Source: Chloroflexota bacterium (GTDB lineage: Bacteria; Chloroflexota; Anaerolineae; Anaerolineales; UBA11858). Taken from it: a stretch of DNA of 34,628 nt. Within the stretch, counting starts at the first letter, position 1; each line of letters opens with the position of its first letter. Location of the stretch: assembly GCA_030666985.1 (NCBI GenBank), contig DAOUWT010000004.1, forward strand, positions 1-34,628, written 5' to 3'. The position numbers and the translations under genes are program-made. Shown here one piece after another: positions 15,227-22,891 of this stretch. Below the pieces are notes generated by a model. That model saw only the letters and a program-made list of their open reading frames with translations, was not told the origin of the DNA and did not search any database.

Positions 15227-18200
15227 ATGGCTAAGAAAGACGAGGTCACCGAACACAAACGAGTAGAGGAAACACTCGAAGAAGAACTAAGATTCCTCTG
15301 GCGCGTCATAGATACCGCTCCCAACTTCATCTTCGTCAGAGACCGCGAAGGAAAATTCCTCCTGGCAAACGAGGCTATGGCCCAGGCTTATGGCTCCACC
15401 GTCGAAGATATCACAGGCAAAACCGACGCCGACTTCAACCCAAATCCGGAGGAAGTTGAACTTTTTCTCCATGACGATCTTGAAGTAATGAACTCTCTTC
15501 AGAAAAAATTTCTTCCTGAGCGAACTATTACTGATGCAAAAGGAAACGTGCGCTGGCTGGAAATTGTCAAATTCCCGCTCGTAGATGAGGATGGCGTAGC
15601 CCGGCGTGTACTCGGCATTGCTAACGACATCACTGACCGGGTGCAGGCGAAGAAAGCAGTAGAAAGACGAGCCGCCCAGTTAGCGATGCTCAATCGCATT
15701 GGACGCAATGTTACCCACATCCTCGATCGGGAGGAGCTGTTCCAGCGGGCCATTGACGCCGTGCAGGAAGACTTGGGCTATCTCCGGGCAGCTATTCTGT
15801 TGATAGATAAGGAAGTAGACGAACTCTATGTAGCAGCCGCTACCAAGGACTTTTGGGATATCATCCCCGATGGCTACCGGCAGCCTGTGGACAAGGGCGC
15901 GATCGGGATGGCCGCTGGGAGCGGCGAAGTAGTTTTGGTCACAGATGCTTCCACTGACCCTCGTCCCTACAAGGTCGGGGAGTGGCTTGCTCGTTCCTCG
16001 CTTTCGGTGCCCATCACAATTGGCGGGCAAGTGAGCGGGGTTTTGGAGGTTGAAGACAATCTGGTCGGTGTCTTCGACGAGAATGATGTGCTTGCGCTCA
16101 ATACACTAGCCGACCAGGTTGGCGTGGCAATAGAGAATGCGCGGCTGTACGAACAGGCCAGACAAGAGATCACCGAACGGGTGCAAATGGAGCAACAAAT
16201 CCGCGAATCTCTGGAGCGTCGCAGCCGGCAAGTGCAACTCACCACCGAGATTGCCCAAGAGATCACCGGGGCGCCTGGCCTGGGAGAAATTTACAACTAC
16301 GTCGTCACCTCGGTCAAAGAAGGCTTCGGCTATTACCACGTTCAGATATTCCGCCACGACCCAGAAAAAGACGCCATGGTGGTCATAGAAGGCTCCGGAG
16401 AAGCGGGGGAGAAAATGCTAGCCGCCGGGCATAGCCTGCCCTTCGGCACAGGCGTCGTCGGGACTGCCGCCGCTACCGGCGAGCCAGTCCTGGCCTCGAA
16501 CGTGACCGATGACCCCCACTGGGTACCGCATCCCGATCTACCCGATACCAAAGGCGAGTTGGCTGTACCTATCAAGTGGCAAGATGAAGTGCTAGGCATC
16601 CTCGACGTCCAGCACAACGAACCTGATGCACTGACCGAGGAAGACCAGGTAATGCTGCTGGGGCTGGCTGGACAAATTGCCAGCGCGGTCGAAAGCGCCC
16701 GCCTGTTCGAGGAGACCCAACAAACCCTGACCAATACCCAGATTCTCTATCGCCTCAGCCGCGATCTGCTCGGCCACGACAATGTATCCGATATATTACA
16801 AACCGTGATTGACGGCATGGTCAATGCCCTGGAGGCTGATCGGATTACGATAATCACTTTTAATCTGGAGGCACAGCAAGTAATCGACTTTGCCCAAGGC
16901 GGGCCAGGAGCAGGTCAGGTTATCCATGTCTCGTTCGACGAATTGTGGGATGGCCTAAGTGGGTGGGTATTACAGGAACGGAAACCGGCCCTCTCCCCCA
17001 AAGGGAAGCCAGACCCACGGGAGAGTCCCCGCGTGCAAAAGCGCCGCGAGGAAACTAATTGCGGATCAATCGTCGTCGTGCCGCTGATGCAGCGGGGCAA
17101 AGTACTAGGCACAATGACGGCCATCAACCGCCTGGAAGAACCTGACTTCACACAGCGTGACGCGGACCTGATGATGACTATCGGCAACCAGGCTGCCGCG
17201 GCATTGGAGAACATCCGCCTCTTCGAGGAAACACAACTCTCCCTAAGCGAAGCAGAAACACTCTACCGGGTGGCGCAAAACCTGGGCCAAATGAATGAAG
17301 AACAAGACATGTTCGAGTTCATTTTGCCCGAATACCTGAAATATTTGGGATTCTCGCAAGGCGGTATTTTAATTCTCAATGCAGAAAACACCCAGGGAAC
17401 TCTGAAGGCTCTGATACAAAAAGGCCAACTGGTTGAAGTTGGATTACAAATTCCTGTAGCAGGCAATTTGCCTCTGGAAGAAATATTGGAGACCAAAGAG
17501 CCTGTTGCCATTACAGACGCATGCCACAGCGAGCAGCCAGTGTCGGTACGCAATTTGGCTGAGGAATTAGGTTATAAATCCCTTTTATTAGTACCTCTCA
17601 TCATCCAGGACAAGGTGATAGGCGCATTGGGAGCAGACGCAACTGAAAGCGTTCACGAATTCACAGAGAGAGAAATCAACCTGGTTCAGGCTATAGCCTA
17701 CCAATTAGCAACTGCTATGGCAAATTTGCGCTCCCTAGAGGATGTCCAGGCCGCACTAAGTGAAGTAGAGGCCGTCCAAAGACTCTACCTGCGCGAGGAA
17801 TGGGAAAGGTTCGTCCCCGAACAAGTTACTCCACTCTATGAGCGTGTCCGAGAAGCCCCCCCCTCCCTGGGGGATAACACCATCCCCCAGGAGGAGGGGG
17901 AGGCAACAAGGCTAGCCGTCCCCCTCACCCTGCGTGGGGAAACTATTGGCACGCTGGGCTTGGAAAAACCAGAGGGCGAGCAAACCTGGTCGGGAGAGGA
18001 GATGGCTCTCGTAGAATCCGTAGCCGAACAATTGACAGTGGCCCTAGAAAGTGCCCGCCTGCTGGATGAAACCCGGGGTCGCGCCGCTCGCGAACGCTTG
18101 ACAGGTGAAATAACATCCAGGCTGCGAGAGACACTGAACGTCGATTCTGTAATGAGAACCGCTGTAAATGAAATATACGAGACAATAGAGCTAGAACAAG

Positions 18201-18256
18201 TCACAATCCGGCTAGAAGCCGGCAGCACCCATTCTCAAGAGGAGCGTCCAGCATGA
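15227..18256 (+). CDS. Soluble PAS-GAF4 sensor, no output domain
   Basis: A 1009-residue protein without membrane segments. A PAS domain (about 25-150; VIDTAPNFIFVRDREGKFLL) is followed by four GAF domains (about 149-310, 334-500, 501-665, 674-830), the modified Trp-containing GAF (846-945; REEWERF, LTLRGETIGTLGL) and the truncated GAF-like tail (949-1009; ARERLTGEITSRL). No kinase or other effector is seen. The start is uncertain. AGGAG nine bases before ATG 15227 looks best; earlier in-frame ATGs at 15185 and 15191 (GGAG nine bases before the latter) lie in the end of the inserted element. A linker near 17856-17900 is encoded by a strong palindrome and reads as a proline- and glutamate-rich stretch. 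The stop overlaps the next start (ATGA). The PAS and GAF pockets suggest sensing of internal ligands. Confidence 0.88.
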   Translation: MAKKDEVTEHKRVEETLEEELRFLWRVIDTAPNFIFVRDREGKFLLANEAMAQAYGSTVEDITGKTDADFNPNPEEVELFLHDDLEVMNSLQKKFLPERTITDAKGNVRWLEIVKFPLVDEDGVARRVLGIANDITDRVQAKKAVERRAAQLAMLNRIGRNVTHILDREELFQRAIDAVQEDLGYLRAAILLIDKEVDELYVAAATKDFWDIIPDGYRQPVDKGAIGMAAGSGEVVLVTDASTDPRPYKVGEWLARSSLSVPITIGGQVSGVLEVEDNLVGVFDENDVLALNTLADQVGVAIENARLYEQARQEITERVQMEQQIRESLERRSRQVQLTTEIAQEITGAPGLGEIYNYVVTSVKEGFGYYHVQIFRHDPEKDAMVVIEGSGEAGEKMLAAGHSLPFGTGVVGTAAATGEPVLASNVTDDPHWVPHPDLPDTKGELAVPIKWQDEVLGILDVQHNEPDALTEEDQVMLLGLAGQIASAVESARLFEETQQTLTNTQILYRLSRDLLGHDNVSDILQTVIDGMVNALEADRITIITFNLEAQQVIDFAQGGPGAGQVIHVSFDELWDGLSGWVLQERKPALSPKGKPDPRESPRVQKRREETNCGSIVVVPLMQRGKVLGTMTAINRLEEPDFTQRDADLMMTIGNQAAAALENIRLFEETQLSLSEAETLYRVAQNLGQMNEEQDMFEFILPEYLKYLGFSQGGILILNAENTQGTLKALIQKGQLVEVGLQIPVAGNLPLEEILETKEPVAITDACHSEQPVSVRNLAEELGYKSLLLVPLIIQDKVIGALGADATESVHEFTEREINLVQAIAYQLATAMANLRSLEDVQAALSEVEAVQRLYLREEWERFVPEQVTPLYERVREAPPSLGDNTIPQEEGEATRLAVPLTLRGETIGTLGLEKPEGEQTWSGEEMALVESVAEQLTVALESARLLDETRGRAARERLTGEITSRLRETLNVDSVMRTAVNEIYETIELEQVTIRLEAGSTHSQEERPA
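17856..17900. repeat. GC-rich palindrome inside the coding sequence
   Basis: CCTGGGGGAT (17866-17875) is followed after six bases by its exact inverted copy (17882-17891), with C-rich and G-rich flanks that extend the hairpin. It is in frame and falls in the variable linker of the modified GAF. The neighbouring proteins have no counterpart there, which suggests insertion of a repeat. Confidence 0.65.
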
Positions 18257-19950
18257 AAGTGCCCCACTTCTTGGAACCACTCTTAGTTCAAAAATCGGCT
18301 GAGGAGATCGCTAGCCTGCAAACCTGGCGAGAACGTGTCTTTTCGATCATCATGGCCATAGGGGCCTCATTAGGGTTTATCATTATTGTCCTAGCCATAT
18401 ATGATCAAATCCAAAGAGGAAATCCACTTCTTCTTGGTATCTACATCCTAGCCTATGCTTGGATACTCACCATCACCTTCGTAAGGCGCTTGCCTTATAC
18501 CCTGAGAGCAAGCTGTCTCGTCATAAGCCTTTATTTGCTCGGCGTTTTATCCACCCTAGATACTGGCATAACAGGAGATGGCCGCGTATGGCTTTTGGCG
18601 GCCTCTATGCTGGCGGCCATCTTTATTGGTGGCAAGGCTGGTCTCATAACTACCGTACTAAGCTTTGGTACATGGCTATTCCTTGGTTTTTCCTTCCAAG
18701 AAGGATGGCTTACTTTCCCTTACCAACACATGGAAGAAATGCTCCGTAATGAATTCAAACCATGGTTCAATACAGGGATAACGGCTTTTGCCACAACCTT
18801 AGCTCTCGCCGCTTCAGTAACAGCTCTCATCAATAACCTTCTCATCACTCTTCAAAAAAGCCTCACCCTAACCGAGGGTCTGGAAGATAAAACCAGCCAG
18901 TTAGAAGAACAAGCCGCCGTACTGAAACGTCGTTCGCAAACCTTAGAAACCTCGGCAGAGATCAGCCGCACAGTCACGTCCCTCCTTGAACCGGAACAGA
19001 TTCTCCACCGGGCAACGAACTTAGTGAATGAAGCATTTGGTTTACTCCAAACCAGCATATTCCTTCTTGACCAGTCAGGTGCTTCGGTTTCACTGAAGGC
19101 CAGCAGCGGCGGGGAGGGAAGGACAGTACCCGCCCCGGGTTACCGCATCCCCCTGAGGGAAGGGTTGATTGACTGGGTCATCAAAAACTCGCAGCCACGT
19201 GCCATCGCAGAAGATGACGAGTCAGGCCACCTTTTAGAAGTACGGCTGGCGGATAGCCGTTCGCAGGCTGTGCTGCCTCTTCGCACACGGGAGAAAGTCC
19301 TGGGCGTAATTGTTCTCCAAAGCCAAGAACCACGCGCTTTTGACCCTAACACGTTAACAAGCTTGCAAATCATGGCCGATCAAATCGCTATCCAACTCGA
19401 TAATGCCCGCTTATTTAGCGAACGGGAAATCGCCCTGGAATCTGAGCGACGCGCGTATGGACAAATAACATACTCCACTTGGAAAGACTTTCTCCAAACC
19501 CATGTCCAGAGAGGTTACCGGCGCGACCAGGATGGTATTAGAGCCATTACCTCCGCTGCCGATGCCAAAGCAAAAGATGATACAAGAACCCGCACAATAC
19601 CAATCCAGGTGCGCGGGCAAGTAATTGGCTACATAGATGCCCAAAAATCATCCGGCAACACCTGGAATCCTACAGAAAAGGAATTCTTAGAGACCCTGAC
19701 CAAACGGCTGGAATCGGCCATGGATACCGCGCGTCTCTACGAAGAAACGCAAAAACGAGCCGCCTATGAACATATCGTCAGTGAAACAACAGCCAGAATG
19801 CGCGAGACTCTAGATTTGGAATCCATATTGAAAACCGCAACCCAAGAATTGCGTACAGTCCTAGATTTAGCTGAAGTTGAGGTACGAATGGGAACCGGGG
19901 CACAGGCGAAGCGCAATTACCCCCAAAACAAGAATGGAGAGGATCAATAA
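18253..19950 (+). CDS. Six-TM membrane sensor with GAF domains, paralogue of the 10986 gene
   Basis: A 565-residue protein with about six membrane segments in residues 33-200 and the loop TGDGRVWLLAA, matching the membrane domain of the protein encoded at 10986. A coiled coil (about 200-228) leads to a GAF domain (230-395), then the modified Trp-containing GAF (401-498; YSTWKDFL, IQVRGQVIGYIDA) and the truncated tail (500-565; RETLDLESILKTATQELR). Its GAF lacks the RIALDVG motif of the neighbours and reads RAIAEDDE instead, so its ligand may differ. No output domain is present. The start overlaps the upstream stop (ATGA) with GAGGAG before it; two bases separate its stop from the next start. 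Confidence 0.88.
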   Translation: MKVPHFLEPLLVQKSAEEIASLQTWRERVFSIIMAIGASLGFIIIVLAIYDQIQRGNPLLLGIYILAYAWILTITFVRRLPYTLRASCLVISLYLLGVLSTLDTGITGDGRVWLLAASMLAAIFIGGKAGLITTVLSFGTWLFLGFSFQEGWLTFPYQHMEEMLRNEFKPWFNTGITAFATTLALAASVTALINNLLITLQKSLTLTEGLEDKTSQLEEQAAVLKRRSQTLETSAEISRTVTSLLEPEQILHRATNLVNEAFGLLQTSIFLLDQSGASVSLKASSGGEGRTVPAPGYRIPLREGLIDWVIKNSQPRAIAEDDESGHLLEVRLADSRSQAVLPLRTREKVLGVIVLQSQEPRAFDPNTLTSLQIMADQIAIQLDNARLFSEREIALESERRAYGQITYSTWKDFLQTHVQRGYRRDQDGIRAITSAADAKAKDDTRTRTIPIQVRGQVIGYIDAQKSSGNTWNPTEKEFLETLTKRLESAMDTARLYEETQKRAAYEHIVSETTARMRETLDLESILKTATQELRTVLDLAEVEVRMGTGAQAKRNYPQNKNGEDQ

Positions 19951-19952
19951 CA

Positions 19953-22052
19953 ATGCAGTGGCAATTTAACTCATACGTGTTAACGCTGGCTATAATTGGT
20001 GCAATATCAGTAGTTGTCGCTTCCTTCGCATGGAGACACCGCTCTACCTCTGGCGCTGCGGCCTTGTTTTACCTCATGCTGGGCGGATGTATTTGGTCGT
20101 GGACTTACGCTGTGGAGATTGGCAGCTACGATCTCCCTACCAAAGTTTTTATGAGCCAGATGATGTACATTGGTGTTGTCAGTGTTCCGGTGATGTGGCT
20201 GATCATGGCATTTCAATACGCTGGTCGCGATAGGTGGTTAACAACGCGTAACTTGGTTCTCTTGTGGATCATACCTGTAATCACGCTGGCGCTTTCCTGG
20301 ACGAATGGGGTCAACGATGGGCACGGCTTGATTTGGAAGTATATTGAACTTGACTTCAGCGGGTCGTTTGCTGCCTGGGATGTAACCTATGGCTCATTTT
20401 TCTGGGTTTCGGCTGGATACGGATACCTGTTAATTTTGCTTGGTTCTTTACAACTTATCTCCACAGTAACCCGCTTGTCGCAATTTTACCGCGGTCAAAT
20501 TGGACTTATGTTAACTGCCTCGCTTACACCATTAGTGGGGAACGTATTATATCTCTCGGGCATGAATCCTTTCCCTGGCCTTGACCTGACACCCTTCGTA
20601 TTCACACTATCAGGGTTGATGATGTTATGGGCAATCCTTCGCTTTCGATTATTTGATTTCGATATTGTACCTGTGACACGCGATGCCATCATGGAAGGTT
20701 TAAGCTACAGTGTGCTTATATTGAACACACAAAACCGAGTCGTAGACCTCAACCCAAATGCAGAGCAGATCACTGGTCACCCTGCAGTAGAAATAATAGG
20801 GCAAAGGATCAAACAGGTATTCCCCCACCAGGCTAGCGTGTTCGAATACTATCAGGATATTGAAGATGCACATACAGACTTCCTTGTAGGGCAAGGGGAA
20901 ACGCGACGTACTTACGATATGCATATCTCCCCATTATACGTGGGTAAGCATAAACACCTTTCTGGGCGGATGGTAACCTTACAGGATATTACAGAGCGAA
21001 GACGGGAGCAAGTAACCCTGGAACGCCGCTCACAACAACTTCAGGCAGCCGCAGAGGTTGGACGTGCTGCGGCTACGATCCGCAATATTGAAGACCTCCT
21101 ATCCCAGGTGGCTCACCTGATTAGTGAAAGATTCGGCTTCTACCATGTAGGCGTCTTTCTTGTCGACGAAAATAAGGAATACGCTGTGTTACAAGCTGCC
21201 AACAGTGAAGGTGGAGAGCAGATGCTAGCAAGAGGGCATCGCTTAAAGATTGGCGAAGTTGGCATTGTAGGATATGTCACCGCCCAACAAGAAGCGCGTA
21301 TCGCTCTGGACGTAGGCGGGGATGCGGTCTACTTCGATAATCTTGACCTGCCCGAAACACGCTCCGAGATGGCTCTTCCCCTCATGGTTGGGGATGAGTT
21401 ATTGGGCGCTCTCGACGTGCAAAGCAAACGCGAGGCTGCCTTCTCCAAGGAAGACATTGCCGTCTTGCAGACTCTGGCAGACCAGATCGCCGTTGCTATC
21501 GAAAACGCGCGTTTGTTCAGCGAACGCCAGGAAGCGTTGGAAGCTGCCCAACGGGCTTATGGTGAGCTTAGCCAGGAAGCCTGGGGTGAATTGCTGCGTA
21601 CTCAACCTGAGCTTGGTTTCCTCTCCACTCTCACCCATCAGGCTCGCCCGGCTGCGGGTGACTGGTCTCCCGGTATGCTAGAAGCCACCCAGCGAGGCAG
21701 GATCACGCCCATTGACCAAAGGACAATCGCCATCCCCATTATCTTGCGTGACCAGGTGCTCGGTGTCGTGCGACTCCAAAAACCCGAAAACGCCAATCCC
21801 TGGCATGAAGATGAAATCGAACTCATGGACACCCTCATTGACCAGCTTGAAGTCGCTTTAGAAAGCGCCCGTCTCTACAAAGAGACACAACAACGCGCTG
21901 AACGAGAACGTCTGGTGACAGACATCACCACCAAGATACGCTCCACCACCGATCCCGAGCAAATGCTGCAAACTGCGGTTGAGGAACTCAAACGAGCGTT
22001 AAATACCTCTCAGGCTCACTTTGTAGTCCCCCAGGCAGAAAGGGTTGAGTGA
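19953..22052 (+). CDS. 7TM-PAS-GAF membrane sensor, no output domain
   Basis: A 699-residue protein. About seven membrane segments fill residues 5-225 in the pattern of the histidine-kinase N-terminal 7TM domain (MLGGCIWSWTYAVEIGS; LRFRLFDFDIVPV at its end). A PAS domain (about 240-350; LNPNAEQITGHPAVEIIGQ) and a GAF domain (362-525; AANSEGGEQMLARGH, RIALDVGGDAVYFDN) follow. Then come the modified Trp-containing GAF (535-640; SQEAWGELL) and the truncated GAF-like tail (647-699; VTDITTKIRSTTDPEQML). The 7TM-PAS front end usually precedes a kinase or cyclase output, but none is present here. GGAGAGG lies about ten bases before the ATG. The gene ends the unbroken sensor block; a heptamer array separates it from the parA-type gene. 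Confidence 0.9.
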   Translation: MQWQFNSYVLTLAIIGAISVVVASFAWRHRSTSGAAALFYLMLGGCIWSWTYAVEIGSYDLPTKVFMSQMMYIGVVSVPVMWLIMAFQYAGRDRWLTTRNLVLLWIIPVITLALSWTNGVNDGHGLIWKYIELDFSGSFAAWDVTYGSFFWVSAGYGYLLILLGSLQLISTVTRLSQFYRGQIGLMLTASLTPLVGNVLYLSGMNPFPGLDLTPFVFTLSGLMMLWAILRFRLFDFDIVPVTRDAIMEGLSYSVLILNTQNRVVDLNPNAEQITGHPAVEIIGQRIKQVFPHQASVFEYYQDIEDAHTDFLVGQGETRRTYDMHISPLYVGKHKHLSGRMVTLQDITERRREQVTLERRSQQLQAAAEVGRAAATIRNIEDLLSQVAHLISERFGFYHVGVFLVDENKEYAVLQAANSEGGEQMLARGHRLKIGEVGIVGYVTAQQEARIALDVGGDAVYFDNLDLPETRSEMALPLMVGDELLGALDVQSKREAAFSKEDIAVLQTLADQIAVAIENARLFSERQEALEAAQRAYGELSQEAWGELLRTQPELGFLSTLTHQARPAAGDWSPGMLEATQRGRITPIDQRTIAIPIILRDQVLGVVRLQKPENANPWHEDEIELMDTLIDQLEVALESARLYKETQQRAERERLVTDITTKIRSTTDPEQMLQTAVEELKRALNTSQAHFVVPQAERVE

Positions 22053-22055
22053 CGA

Positions 22056-22108
22056 GTGAGGAGTGAATCACGTTTCACGTTTCACGTCTTCACGTTTCAC
22101 GCTTCACA
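22056..22108. repeat. Heptamer tandem array CACGTTT type
   Basis: GAGTGAC-like units pass into CACGTTT units (22069-22075, 22076-22082, 22091-22097, with CACGTCTT and CACGCTT variants). On the other strand the unit reads GTGAAAC or AAACGTG, the same unit as the arrays near 31133 and 34455. It fills most of the 74-base gap before the ParA-type gene. Confidence 0.85.
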
Positions 22109-22126
22109 GATAGTACGAGGTTTAGA

Positions 22127-22891
22127 ATGACCCAAATCATTGCCCTAGCCAACGAAAAAGGCGGTGTAGCCAAAACCACAACCGCAGCCTCCTTGGGGGG
22201 CGCTCTGGTAGAGGGTGGCCAGGAAGTCCTCTTGGTGGATCTTGACCCTCAGGCCAGCCTAACCCTGGCCCTGGGCATCCCCCCCCACAAAGTGAGCCAC
22301 TCTGTGGTTGATCTCCTCCTCAGCGCCAACACTCCCTTGAGTGTGAGCGTGGAAACCTCCCTGGCGGGGCTGGACATCATCCCCTCCAATTCAGAGATGA
22401 CCCTGGCAGAACGCTTTTTACCTATTCGTGAAAACTACAAACACATCCTCCGCAACAGCCTTCGTCAGGCGACAATGTACGATACGATCTTGATAGATTG
22501 TCCACCCTCTATGGGAGCCGTTACTCAAAACGCCCTCGTGGCGGCAGATTTAGTAATCATCCCAACCCAACCGGAATACTTATCCGCTTACGCCCTCCGG
22601 AATATGCTCCCCATTATCAAAAACATCCGGGAAAACGAGAATGCTGACCTCAAATACCGTATACTCATCACCATGCTCGATATCCGTTTGAACTCGCATA
22701 ACTATATTGCCAAGCAGCTTCGATCTAAATTGGGTAACATAGTGTTCAAGACGAATATCCAAGTAGACAGTAAATTACGTGAGTGTACCATAGAAGGTTT
22801 ACCTATTACTCATTTCACCCCGCAAAGCCGTGGGGCTAAACAATACCGCGCTTTGGCTCAGGAGTTGAGTTCGAATGCCAACACAAGATAA
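22127..22891 (+). CDS. ParA/MinD-family ATPase
   Basis: A 254-residue P-loop ATPase of the ParA/Soj class. It has the deviant Walker A motif EKGGVAKTTTAAS with signature Lys11 and Lys16, the switch I-type VDLDPQASLTLAL, and Walker B TILIDCPPSMG. The C-terminal part (SRGAKQYRALAQEL) is typical of Soj-like proteins. Such ATPases dimerise with ATP and pattern cargo on the nucleoid: DNA, or protein clusters such as chemosensory arrays. There is no N-terminal helix-turn-helix and no ParB gene in the window, so it is unlikely to be the main chromosome-segregation ParA and more likely an orphan type. GAGG lies about nine bases before the ATG. The kinase gene starts 17 bases before its stop, so the two are coupled. 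Confidence 0.93.
   Translation: MTQIIALANEKGGVAKTTTAASLGGALVEGGQEVLLVDLDPQASLTLALGIPPHKVSHSVVDLLLSANTPLSVSVETSLAGLDIIPSNSEMTLAERFLPIRENYKHILRNSLRQATMYDTILIDCPPSMGAVTQNALVAADLVIIPTQPEYLSAYALRNMLPIIKNIRENENADLKYRILITMLDIRLNSHNYIAKQLRSKLGNIVFKTNIQVDSKLRECTIEGLPITHFTPQSRGAKQYRALAQELSSNANTR

Noticed and set aside
22127-22891. A replication or partition origin at the ParA gene
   Set aside because: No ParB, replication initiator, or clear parS-like 16-base palindrome was seen around it.
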